A stretch of 64,000 bases of DNA, taken from a gamma proteobacterium SS-5. Its GTDB lineage: Bacteria; Pseudomonadota; Gammaproteobacteria; Chromatiales; Chromatiaceae. The translations under genes and the position numbers were made by a program. Shown here piece after piece: positions 49,553-58,003 of this stretch (position 1 is the stretch's first letter; each line of letters opens with the position of its first letter). A model generated the notes under the pieces. It did not search any database, was not told the DNA's origin, and was given only the letters and a program-made list of their open reading frames with translations. Location: assembly GCA_009497875.2 (NCBI GenBank), contig CP032508.2:2046001-2110000 (forward strand), in the 5' to 3' direction.

Positions 49553-49577
49553 TTAATTGTGGTACGTCCCCTATTAC
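49553..49577 (+). repeat. R1 dispersed repeat, copy 24
   Basis: Core GGTACGTCCCCTATTACC. Last copy in the window; it joins the TA region to the low-GC glycan genes. Confidence 0.8.
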
Positions 49578-49594
49578 CCCTTTAGGAGGTTGGT

Positions 49595-50902
49595 TTGTTT
49601 GGCCGTGTTTTCGGTTATCCTCTATTACGCTACCAGGTTGCAAACATGTATTTTATGTTTGCCGAGCAATTACTGCGAATCGTTGCTGGCTTGTTGGTTG
49701 GCATCTGGCTGGCACGGTACTTAGGTCCTGCGCAATTTGGAATCCTCAATTATGTGCTAGCATTTGTCAGCATTCTAGGTGTGATATCGGGTCTTGGGTT
49801 AGAGGGTATCTCAGTGAGAGACCTAGTCAGACAGACGACTGGACGTTACGCTTATCTAGGCACCTTGTTCTGGCTAAAACTATTAGGCTGTCTGCTGGCT
49901 ATACTTTGCATTTATTTGGCTACGCAAGCCACTAATAATGACGCGACAACTACAGCCTATATCCTTATTATTGCTTTTGGCCTATTATTCCAATCATTTG
50001 AAGTAATTGATTTTAACTTCCAGTCTATGGATTTAGCGAAGATCACATCCATTTGCAAAATAGTGCAATTAATATCATCTTCTATTTTGAAAATTTACTA
50101 CCTCAATACTGGAGGCACCTTAGAAAATTTTGTTGTCATTAGTCTAGTTGATCAAGTCAGCCTAGCGCTTTCCTTATTAGTGGCTTATAGGCTGCAAGGT
50201 TTGCCTAATTTCCTTGGCCACTTCGACATTGCTCTTGCCGCTAAACTGCTTAAACAGGGAGCTATCGTCGTATCGCTTTCCTTTCTTCATCTACTATACA
50301 TTCGAATCGACCAAATTATGCTAAATGAGATGATAGGTGGAGAAGCGGTAGGATTATACGTCGCTGCAACTAAGCTGAGCGAAGTTTGGTCTGTGATACC
50401 GCTAGTAATTATAAATGCCCTTTACCCATCTATAGTCCAAGCCAAACTGTCAGAAGAGGCAGTTTACTTGGCTCGCCTGCAAAGTTTGTTTTCCATTGTG
50501 GTTTGGCTGGCAATACCTATTAGCATTACTATGTTTATAGCTGCATCACCCTTGATCGTTTTTCTGTATGGACATTCATATGTCTCTGCGGGGCCAGTGC
50601 TCGCTATTCATAGCATGACAAGTGTATTCGTTTTCATAAGCTTAGTGGCAGGTAAGTGGTATCTGACGGAAGGGCAGTTTGCCTTAGCGTTTTTTCGCAC
50701 TTTGTCAGGAGCCATAACAAATGTTACTCTAAATCTTGTTCTCATCCCAGTATACGGGATCGTTGGTGCAGCAATTGCCTCATTAGCCGCTCATGTAGCA
50801 AACGGGCTGGTATTTGATTTGATGACGGCAAAAACCCGATTTCTGTTTTATATGAAGCTTAAATCACTCGATCCGCGCCATTTAAAAAAAATATTTGACT
50901 AG
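49595..50902 (+). CDS. wzx: Wzx-like polysaccharide flippase
   Basis: 435 residues, about twelve hydrophobic helices, MOP superfamily. LLRIVAGLLVGIWLARYLGP then AQFGILNYVLAF is the standard N-terminal signature; RIDQIMLNEMIGGEAVGLYV is the central loop. It moves lipid-linked oligosaccharide across the inner membrane. The TTG at 49595 lies five bases after AGGAGG. GC content drops sharply here compared with the DNA before 49550, suggesting transfer from another donor. Confidence 0.85.
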   Translation: MFGRVFGYPLLRYQVANMYFMFAEQLLRIVAGLLVGIWLARYLGPAQFGILNYVLAFVSILGVISGLGLEGISVRDLVRQTTGRYAYLGTLFWLKLLGCLLAILCIYLATQATNNDATTTAYILIIAFGLLFQSFEVIDFNFQSMDLAKITSICKIVQLISSSILKIYYLNTGGTLENFVVISLVDQVSLALSLLVAYRLQGLPNFLGHFDIALAAKLLKQGAIVVSLSFLHLLYIRIDQIMLNEMIGGEAVGLYVAATKLSEVWSVIPLVIINALYPSIVQAKLSEEAVYLARLQSLFSIVVWLAIPISITMFIAASPLIVFLYGHSYVSAGPVLAIHSMTSVFVFISLVAGKWYLTEGQFALAFFRTLSGAITNVTLNLVLIPVYGIVGAAIASLAAHVANGLVFDLMTAKTRFLFYMKLKSLDPRHLKKIFD

Positions 50903-50915
50903 AATAGGTGCTTTT

Positions 50916-51341
50916 ATGATAAAAGGCTACACTGCTGGCGTATTCGATATGTTTCATATTGGTCATTTAAATATCCTAAGCGCAGCTAAGAAATGCTGTG
51001 ATTATTTGATCGTAGGGGTCACAACTGACGAACTAGCAATTAAGCGCAAGGGCATTTCTCCTTACATTCCTTATTCCGAGCGCTCATCTATTGTTTCTGC
51101 AATACGATATGTCGATAAGACCGTACCACAAACTAGTTACAATAAGATGGATGCTTGGAATAGATACAAGTTTGATGTGATGTTTGTCGGCGATGATTGG
51201 CAAGGGACAGAAACATGGAGCCAAATCGAACTTGATTTCAAGTCCATTGGTGTAGAAATTAAATATTTGCCATACACTACACACGTTTCTTCGACTAAAT
51301 TACGTTCTCTTCTTGATATGGCATTACAGTATGAAGTATGA
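50916..51341 (+). CDS. tagD: Glycerol-3-phosphate cytidylyltransferase-like nucleotidyltransferase
   Basis: 141 residues. GVFDMFHIGHLNILSAAK carries HxGH (H14, H17); GDDWQGTETWSQIE and VSSTKLRSL match the RxSTT-like end. TagD makes CDP-glycerol from CTP and glycerol-3-phosphate; other members act on related alcohol phosphates. The next gene resembles transferases using such donors, so a glycerol-phosphate-containing glycan is plausible. The next ATG lies 11 bases inside its 3' end. Confidence 0.83.
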   Translation: MIKGYTAGVFDMFHIGHLNILSAAKKCCDYLIVGVTTDELAIKRKGISPYIPYSERSSIVSAIRYVDKTVPQTSYNKMDAWNRYKFDVMFVGDDWQGTETWSQIELDFKSIGVEIKYLPYTTHVSSTKLRSLLDMALQYEV

Positions 51342-52956
51342 AGCCAGCTTAATTGATTATGCACAATCTACTGAGTCGGGCGACATTGAAACCACCAGAA
51401 TGTTGTTTGTTTATTCAGTTGAAACGACCTCTGCCAATCTCATTGAGGCAGTCAGTTTATATGGTGGAGAATGTTCCATAATATGCCTATCTCCTCATGT
51501 GGCCTTTGATAATGAGAAAAAGTCAATTGAAAAACATCACAAGAGGGAAATCATTTGGTCATCTTTCTATGAGTACCTATCTCAATCCGATATGGAGTAC
51601 TGCGACAAAGAGGCCGATCGAATTGTAGTCGAAATCTATGGCGATCGGGTTGGTCACTTACAAAATTACTTCCAAGAAATTAAGCGCATAAAAAACGAAT
51701 TAGTAGCAAGACGAGTTTTTACCGCCTATCAACCAAAAAATGCTTTTCTTTTGGCAGGTTCACCAGGAATCGATGTTAATATTTGGCAACGCTTTGGCTG
51801 TCAGAGATTAAAGTATAGTAGGATAACCCCGGCAACTGCGCATTGGTACCAAATGTTGCGTCAGAAGTTTTCTAGAGTTGTTCATCCTGTCAAGGTTTGG
51901 GAAGTCAATACTGACAAATCAAGGCATCTGTTTATTGGCACTTTTGATCGTGTGCAGCAATATTTGGACTCGACTAAGTATATTAGTTCTCTGCTTCCAT
52001 ATTCGAAACGTCTGCTTTTTCATCTAACATTATTGGTTGCGCCATCAGTTGTTTCAAAGATTGGACTGTTATTTCGTATATTTGTATTTCTGCTCCGCCA
52101 TACAACTATTCCCTATCAAGCACGTCTACTTTCCTCTCTTCACGAGCACAAGCCGCAAATATATATTCTTGCAGAGCATTTGGGAGTCTGCATTGACTGC
52201 CTTCAAGATGGTTATTTGCCTAGTTACTACCCTTCGGCCTATTTAGCTTATTACGGTAATTCAGTCAATTTTTTGAGTTTTGACCATCCTTCTTCTGAAA
52301 TCTTCAGAATTCATGGTCTTAATTACTCAATTTGGCCTTACTTCCGTTCCTTCCGTCTGCCACATATTTCACCTCTCAGTCAGCCTATTAAACAGATACT
52401 ATTTATAGCTAGTGGGGCTGGCGACTGGACAGCGTTAAAAAATCGTAGCGACGAGGATCTAGCCTTTATGTTTATTTGCATGGCTGCACGCTCTATGCCT
52501 GAAATTCACTTCATCTTTCGTCCGCACCCGCTTTGGGTATTGCCAGAACATCAAGGCAGCAACTCCATAATTCGCTTAGTTGATTATGTTGAATTTGAAG
52601 GACTTGACAATCTAACCATTTCAACTAATGCCATAACTGATAGCAATCACTATCTGTCGCATCGATCTCTATCACATAGTGTTTCTTCGATTTATGACGA
52701 AATTAAACAAGCTGATGTTGTTATTGGTGACCATTCGCAAGCTCTAGTAGAGGCCGCTCTGGCGGGTAAAATCATAGCTTCAATCAATGCGGCACGAAGG
52801 ACGGAGTTTTTCATAAACTTCACACGCCATGGTATACCTTTGCTGCGCTGTGGTGATGATGTTGTCGAATTCCTATTAGAAATTTGTAACAATACAGACT
52901 ACTATTGCCGCTACAATAATGCTATTGATTCTTTTAATCGAAGTCTTGATGAGTGA
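51331..52956 (+). CDS. GT-B-like glycan or glycerophosphate transferase, unrecognised subfamily
   Basis: 541 residues from ATG at 51331, low GC. The C-terminal half has IHFIFRPHPLWVLPEHQG and KQADVVIGDHSQALVEAALA, features of CDP-glycerol glycerophosphotransferases and KpsC/KpsS-like GT-B enzymes (the RPHP turn and a donor-site Ser/Glu near the end). The N-terminal half is not recognisable. Position after the cytidylyltransferase supports use of CDP-glycerol. The exact reaction is inference. Confidence 0.55.
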   Translation: MKYEASLIDYAQSTESGDIETTRMLFVYSVETTSANLIEAVSLYGGECSIICLSPHVAFDNEKKSIEKHHKREIIWSSFYEYLSQSDMEYCDKEADRIVVEIYGDRVGHLQNYFQEIKRIKNELVARRVFTAYQPKNAFLLAGSPGIDVNIWQRFGCQRLKYSRITPATAHWYQMLRQKFSRVVHPVKVWEVNTDKSRHLFIGTFDRVQQYLDSTKYISSLLPYSKRLLFHLTLLVAPSVVSKIGLLFRIFVFLLRHTTIPYQARLLSSLHEHKPQIYILAEHLGVCIDCLQDGYLPSYYPSAYLAYYGNSVNFLSFDHPSSEIFRIHGLNYSIWPYFRSFRLPHISPLSQPIKQILFIASGAGDWTALKNRSDEDLAFMFICMAARSMPEIHFIFRPHPLWVLPEHQGSNSIIRLVDYVEFEGLDNLTISTNAITDSNHYLSHRSLSHSVSSIYDEIKQADVVIGDHSQALVEAALAGKIIASINAARRTEFFINFTRHGIPLLRCGDDVVEFLLEICNNTDYYCRYNNAIDSFNRSLDE

Positions 52957-53230
52957 GGCCGGCCTGATCTTTTTATATTTTGTGATTTTATCACTAAATT
53001 AATTTTCTTGCGTCTTTCGCAGTGCATATTATTCAATTTTTTAAAATACCGGACTTCTTATGCTGCCATTATTCACGCAACAAATATTTAGGTTGTTTAT
53101 ATCTTTTTATCTTATTGAGCCAAATGCATTTTTTTACGTTTTAAGTACAGATTATTTTACTGCGGCATGACTGTCAGCACTCCGTTTGAACAAGTATAGG
53201 ATTCTTGTCGTGACTCTACGTGTTATTGCA
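52957..53230. other. AT-rich spacer with no gene seen
   Basis: About 270 bases, very A/T-rich, between the low-GC transferase and the methyltransferase. It marks the end of the low-GC segment and probably holds a promoter for the next operon; no clear hairpin or repeat was found. Confidence 0.5.
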
Positions 53231-54052
53231 ATGAATCGCCGAACATTACTACGTCGCTGGATTCCTCAAGGAATAAGAGATCTGCTCAACTTTATTGGTG
53301 GATATGCTATTTACTATCGCGGTGACTACCGTGATTGGGTAACTGCGAGACGGGCCTGCGATGGATATGACGAAAGCAGACTACTGACACGCCTCGCGTC
53401 GGCCGCACATAAGGTTGCAACAGGCAAAGTGGTTTGGGAACAGGATGGCGTTACCTGGGATCACATCCCAATTGACTGGCCCCTTTCTGCCAACTTGGGG
53501 TACATAGCCCACATCAGGCAGGGATATCTGAGAGTGCTTGATTTTGGTGGTGGATTCGGCAGTAGTTTTCATCAGTGTCGGGCTTTTTTTGGGGACGCCA
53601 TCACTCTCGACTGGGGCATCGTTGAGCAGCCCGCAATGGTCGAGATCGCTAGGGACGGAATTGAAAGTGGCGCCTTGCGCTTTTTTCTCGACATAGAAAG
53701 CGCGATTGAAAGATTGCGCCCTGATGTCGCCCTTCTCTCTGGCGTTCTTCAATACCTTGAAAGTCCTTGGGAGGTATTGGAACAAATCATCAAGTCTGGC
53801 ATCCCCTTTTTGATCATCGACCGCCATCCCTGCTCGCTGACCCACGAATTGATCACCGTCCAGGTGGTGCCACCCTCCCTCTACGCAGCGAGTTATCCCT
53901 CCTGGCTCTTCAATTGTCCCCACATGCTGAAACGCCTTTCCGAGCATTATGAGCTGTTGGCATCATGGGATGGGAAGGACCCCAATATCCGCGGGTGGGG
54001 CAAAGGGGCTGAGTTCAAGGGGTTTTTCTTTCGGCGCCGGGAGGGTACATGA
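53231..54052 (+). CDS. TIGR04325 (LIC12133-like) putative methyltransferase
   Basis: 273 residues from ATG at 53231; a GTG-extended frame begins at 53186. LRVLDFGGGFGSSFHQCRAF is the SAM-binding loop of this glycan-cluster family; LLSGVLQYLESPWEVLEQII, FLIIDRHPC and SYPSWLFNCPHMLKRL are its conserved blocks. Overlaps the next methyltransferase gene by 4 bases. Substrate unknown, presumably a sugar. Confidence 0.8.
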   Translation: MNRRTLLRRWIPQGIRDLLNFIGGYAIYYRGDYRDWVTARRACDGYDESRLLTRLASAAHKVATGKVVWEQDGVTWDHIPIDWPLSANLGYIAHIRQGYLRVLDFGGGFGSSFHQCRAFFGDAITLDWGIVEQPAMVEIARDGIESGALRFFLDIESAIERLRPDVALLSGVLQYLESPWEVLEQIIKSGIPFLIIDRHPCSLTHELITVQVVPPSLYAASYPSWLFNCPHMLKRLSEHYELLASWDGKDPNIRGWGKGAEFKGFFFRRREGT

Positions 54053-54795
54053 GCGACTGGATCAACCAGGTGATGTTCGCCGCCCCTGTCTGGGCGCTGC
54101 CCATCAACCCTGCCTTCCTGCCGCGGCGGGCGCTGTGGCGGGCGATGGCGGAGGCCGCGCCGCAGGTGCACGGGCGATTGCTGGACGTTGGCTGCGGCAG
54201 CCAGCCTTATCGAGTGCTCTTTAGTGGCGTGAGCGAGTACATCGGGCTGGAGTTGGACAACCCGGACAACCGGGCCACCAAGCAGGCCGATCTCTATTAC
54301 GACGGGTGCACCTTTCCGGTTACGGATGAGACTGTCGACACGGTACTCTGCAATCAGGTCTTGGAGCATGTCTTCAATCCTGAGCAATTCCTTTCTGAAA
54401 TTCATCGTGTTCTGTCACCTAGTGGTACTTTGCTGCTTACGGTACCCTTCCTCTGGCCCGAACACGAACAGCCATACGATTGTCTGCGCTATACCTCGTT
54501 CGGTCTGAAGAGTCGGCTGGAGCAGGCGGGTTTCGAGATTGCGCGACAATCGAAACTGACTCGAGGAGGCGGGGCCCTTTGTGCTTTGGCAGCGGACCGC
54601 CTAAATACCAGGCTGCGTTTGCTACCACTGCCGCTGCGGCTCGCCGTTCGTGCCTTGGTCATCGCACCTATATCCCTCGTAGGCTGGCTGTTGGATGCAG
54701 CATCTACCGCCGACACCGAACTCTATCTCGATAACTTTGTGATCTGTCGCAAGATGGTTTCTGCGTCGGACCCCATAGGAGGCCACTTGTCATGA
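54049..54795 (+). CDS. Class I SAM-dependent methyltransferase
   Basis: 248 residues: GRLLDVGCGSQPYRVLF (motif I), VDTVLCNQVLEHVFNPEQFL and HRVLSPSGTLLLTVPFLWPE are the Methyltransf_11 pattern. The hydrophobic tail (LRLAVRALVIAPISLVGWLL) may touch the membrane. Probably methylates a sugar of the same polymer; overlaps the epimerase gene by 4 bases. Confidence 0.82.
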   Translation: MSDWINQVMFAAPVWALPINPAFLPRRALWRAMAEAAPQVHGRLLDVGCGSQPYRVLFSGVSEYIGLELDNPDNRATKQADLYYDGCTFPVTDETVDTVLCNQVLEHVFNPEQFLSEIHRVLSPSGTLLLTVPFLWPEHEQPYDCLRYTSFGLKSRLEQAGFEIARQSKLTRGGGALCALAADRLNTRLRLLPLPLRLAVRALVIAPISLVGWLLDAASTADTELYLDNFVICRKMVSASDPIGGHLS

Positions 54796-55769
54796 TGTTA
54801 GCGAATAAGAAAGTATTGATTACCGGGGGGGCTGGGTTCATCGGTTCTCATCTCGCACGCCGCCTAGTCGATTTGGGTGCTGATGTCACTTTGGTCGACT
54901 CACTGATTCCCGAGTATGGCGGCAATCTGCATAACTTGCACGGCATCGATGGGGCTGTACGCCTGAACATCTCGGATGTGCGCGACCCTCACAGTATGCG
55001 CTACCTCGTCCAGGGGATTGATCTTGTCTTTAATTTGGCAGGACAGACGAGCCATATGGATTCGATGCAGGATCCCTTTACCGATCTAGACATCAACAGC
55101 CAAGCGCAACTTTCTATCCTGGAGGCTTTACGTCACAACAATCCAACTGCACCTGTGGTATTTGCCAGTACTCGCCAGCTCTACGGACGACCGGAATACC
55201 TTCCAGTGAACGAGAAGCACCCGCAGCGCCCCGTTGATGTGAATGGCATCAACAAGATTGCGGGCGAGAGCTATCATCTGCTCTACCACTCTGTCTACGG
55301 CATTCCTACCTGCGCCCTACGACTTACTAATACCTATGGCCCGGGCATGCGCATCAAAGATGCGAGGCAGACTTTTGTTGGTGTTTGGATGCGCAGATTG
55401 CTTGAAGGTAAGCCTTTTGAGGTTTGGGGGGGTGAGCAGTTGCGTGACTTCAACTATGTGGGTGATGTTGTCGATGCCTTCCTAGCCGCAGCCTTGGATC
55501 CTACCGCCTGGGGACGAGTGTTCAACCTGGGTTCCTCTGAAGTTGTGAGTCTGGCGGAGTTGGCGCGCCTATTGGTCGAGGTGAATGGCGGTGGCGAGTA
55601 CGTTGTGCGCGAGTTTCCTCCAGATCGCAAGAAGATCGATATCGGTGACTACTATACTGACTTTGCTCTGATTCGGCGCGAGCTTGGCTGGGAACCCCGA
55701 ATCAGCCTGCGCGAAGGTCTGCAACACACTCTCGATTATTTCCGCGCACACGGAGAGCATTACCTGTGA
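54792..55769 (+). CDS. NAD-dependent sugar epimerase/dehydratase (extended SDR)
   Basis: 325 residues. VLITGGAGFIGSHLARRLVD binds NAD; FASTRQLYG gives the Ser/Thr. The usual YxxxK appears as VNGINKIAGESYH, with Asn where the catalytic Tyr normally stands and the Lys kept. Since the rest is well conserved, this seems to be a subfamily trait. Makes a modified nucleotide sugar for the aminotransferase next to it (GTGA overlap). Confidence 0.8.
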   Translation: MMLANKKVLITGGAGFIGSHLARRLVDLGADVTLVDSLIPEYGGNLHNLHGIDGAVRLNISDVRDPHSMRYLVQGIDLVFNLAGQTSHMDSMQDPFTDLDINSQAQLSILEALRHNNPTAPVVFASTRQLYGRPEYLPVNEKHPQRPVDVNGINKIAGESYHLLYHSVYGIPTCALRLTNTYGPGMRIKDARQTFVGVWMRRLLEGKPFEVWGGEQLRDFNYVGDVVDAFLAAALDPTAWGRVFNLGSSEVVSLAELARLLVEVNGGGEYVVREFPPDRKKIDIGDYYTDFALIRRELGWEPRISLREGLQHTLDYFRAHGEHYL

Positions 55770-56878
55770 TTTTACAATCCAACCCCAAAGCAGCGTACCT
55801 TGAGCGCCGAAAGGCTATAGATGCCGCGTTGGCACGGGTTCTCGAAAGCGGCTGGTACATCCTCGGTCGCGAGGTGGAGGGCTTCGAGGCCGAATTTGCC
55901 CAGGCCATGGGAGCGAATTGGGCGGTGGGCGTAGCAAATGGTACTGATGCCATCGAAATTGCCCTGCGTGCCTTGGGCATCAAGGCGGGCGACCGGGTGG
56001 TGACGGTTTCCCATACCGCTGTAGCCACTGTAGCAGCGATAAAGCGAATCGACGCGGTTCCACTCTTCGTGGATGTAGACCCACGACGTTATACGATGGA
56101 CCCAGAGAGCCTGGATGCCCTTTTATCCACACCTGATGGTGGTAGGGCAAAAGCAATTGTGTTGGTCCATCTCTATGGTCAACCTGTGGACATGAAAACA
56201 ATCGTCCCTATGGCTCGGGCTCGCGGTTTGTCCATTATCGAGGACTGCGCCCAGGCACATGGCGCTTTACTTGACGGCCGCATCGTGGGCACTTGGGGTG
56301 ATCTCGCTTGCTTTAGCTTCTATCCCACCAAGAATCTAGGAGCATTGGGCGATGGTGGTGCGGTTACCGGCATTAATTCATCGCTGCGAGAGACTGTGCA
56401 ACTTCTGCGCACCTATGGATGGAAGAATCGCTACGTCAGCGACCTGTTCGGCATTAATTCCCGGCTTGATGAGCTCCAGGCCTCGATCCTGCGGGTAGGA
56501 CTCCAGCATCTAAATCAAGACAACGAACGGCGACGCGCCATTGCTGCGCGCTACAATCGCAGCCTGGCTGGAATCAGTGTTGAACTGCCCTGGCAGGCTT
56601 CAAATGCCTATCATGTCTTCCATCAATATGTTATCGCTACAAATGGCCGTAACATACTACAAGAGAGACTGAAAAGACTCGGGGTTGGCTCCTTGGTGCA
56701 TTACCCAATGGCGGTACACCAGCAACCCGCATATGCCGATCCTACCCTGCGCCCTGTGGATCTGCCTCACACTGAACGTCTGGTTGGTCGCATTCTGAGC
56801 TTGCCCATGTATCCACAGCTCCGAGATGATGAAATCGAAGAGGTTGTTACTGCATTGCATACGGCAATTGAGGATTGA
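55766..56878 (+). CDS. DegT/DnrJ/EryC1/StrS sugar aminotransferase
   Basis: 370 residues. NGTDAIEIALRALGIKAGDR, VHLYGQPVDM, IEDCAQAHGA and FSFYPTKNLGALGDGGA with the PLP lysine are all standard. It transfers an amino group to a keto-sugar, probably the product of the preceding SDR enzyme. A relative of the aminotransferase half of the PIN fusion at 11982, but clearly a different type. GTG start. Confidence 0.87.
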   Translation: MILQSNPKAAYLERRKAIDAALARVLESGWYILGREVEGFEAEFAQAMGANWAVGVANGTDAIEIALRALGIKAGDRVVTVSHTAVATVAAIKRIDAVPLFVDVDPRRYTMDPESLDALLSTPDGGRAKAIVLVHLYGQPVDMKTIVPMARARGLSIIEDCAQAHGALLDGRIVGTWGDLACFSFYPTKNLGALGDGGAVTGINSSLRETVQLLRTYGWKNRYVSDLFGINSRLDELQASILRVGLQHLNQDNERRRAIAARYNRSLAGISVELPWQASNAYHVFHQYVIATNGRNILQERLKRLGVGSLVHYPMAVHQQPAYADPTLRPVDLPHTERLVGRILSLPMYPQLRDDEIEEVVTALHTAIED

Positions 56879-56943
56879 TCGTATACATAGCAGTTATTTT
56901 AGGTGGACTATTTGCGGAACCATATCATATTTGTAGCTATAGA

Positions 56944-57912
56944 ATGCGCCACTTCTGCACCTATTTCGACTCAAACTACTTGCTTCGCGGTTTAACGCTG
57001 TATCGCTCCCTGATGAAGACTGGCTGCGAGTTTCGGCTATATGTCGTTGCCCTTGATGAAACAACATTGCGTACCCTTACAAGCCTTGGCCTAGAGCATC
57101 TGGAGGCTATCCCGCTAACAGAGTTAGAGGCATGGGCCCCCTCACTCCTTGTGGCAAAAGCGAATCGCCGACTCATTGAGTATTACTTCACGCTTACGCC
57201 ACACCTTCCTCTTTTCTTTTTGGAACGCTACCCCAAATTGGATTTGATCACTTATCTGGATGCCGATCTTTATTTTTATAGCTCGCCAGAGCCCATCTTC
57301 ACGGAGATGGGCAAGTGCTCCATTCTGATTACACCGCACCGCTACCCGCCCCACTTGAAAGCTCAAGAGATCTATGGGCTCTACAATGTTCAATATCAGA
57401 GCTTTCGGCGCGATCCAATAGGGTTGGCCTGCTTAGAGCGCTGGCGCGATCAGTGCCTAGAGTGGTGCTACGACCGAGTCGAAGATGGAAAGTACGGGGA
57501 TCAGGCTTATCTTGATGAGTGGCCAATGCTTTACGGTGTGCACCTTTGTATTCTTCAGCACAGAGGAGCCGGCGTTGCGCCTTGGAATTGGTCCAACTCA
57601 ACCATTACCCGGCGCGGTGACGAGGTGCAAGTGGGAGGAGACTCACTCATTTTTTACCACTTTCACGGCATAAAGATTTTTAGTCCTTGGTTCATCTCCA
57701 ACGGTTTACTTGACTGGGGCATGATGCCTTGGCGGTTGATGCGTTGGTTTTATGTTGGCTATCTGCGCGAATTGCGCAGCACTCGGCGCTTGCTCACCCG
57801 AAACGGTATTGATGTGCCTATGCGCGACCGATTCATCCGAGGAGGAAGCATAGGAATGACAACAATGAAGGAGGTGCTTCGCAAAGCATGGGGGCAGGCA
57901 ACTATTGGGTGA
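56944..57912 (+). CDS. GT-A glycosyltransferase (DxD type)
   Basis: 322 residues from ATG at 56944: MRHFCTYFDSNYLLRGLTLY, KANRRLIEYYFTLTPHLPLF, and ITYLDADLYFYSSPEPIF with the metal-binding DAD. GDQAYLDEWPMLYG and IFYHFHGIKIF are seen in family 8-like transferases. Adds a sugar during repeat-unit assembly. The frame could extend upstream to 56875, overlapping the aminotransferase, but residues before 56944 look non-coding. Confidence 0.75.
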   Translation: MRHFCTYFDSNYLLRGLTLYRSLMKTGCEFRLYVVALDETTLRTLTSLGLEHLEAIPLTELEAWAPSLLVAKANRRLIEYYFTLTPHLPLFFLERYPKLDLITYLDADLYFYSSPEPIFTEMGKCSILITPHRYPPHLKAQEIYGLYNVQYQSFRRDPIGLACLERWRDQCLEWCYDRVEDGKYGDQAYLDEWPMLYGVHLCILQHRGAGVAPWNWSNSTITRRGDEVQVGGDSLIFYHFHGIKIFSPWFISNGLLDWGMMPWRLMRWFYVGYLRELRSTRRLLTRNGIDVPMRDRFIRGGSIGMTTMKEVLRKAWGQATIG

Positions 57913-58003
57913 GAAAAGCGACTATTGTTAGTAAAATAGTAAAATCAGGCTACGCTCACTGGAAATGCTATATGCTAAATAAGAGTTGCATCTTTGCATC
58001 GAA

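Noticed and set aside
5281-49577. R1 copies as a CRISPR array
   Set aside because: Spacing is irregular (tens of bases to 16 kb), there are no unit-length spacers, and no cas genes are present.
49595-57912. The glycan genes as a prophage or plasmid segment
   Set aside because: No integrase, phage structural or replication gene is visible; the content is ordinary surface-polysaccharide biosynthesis.
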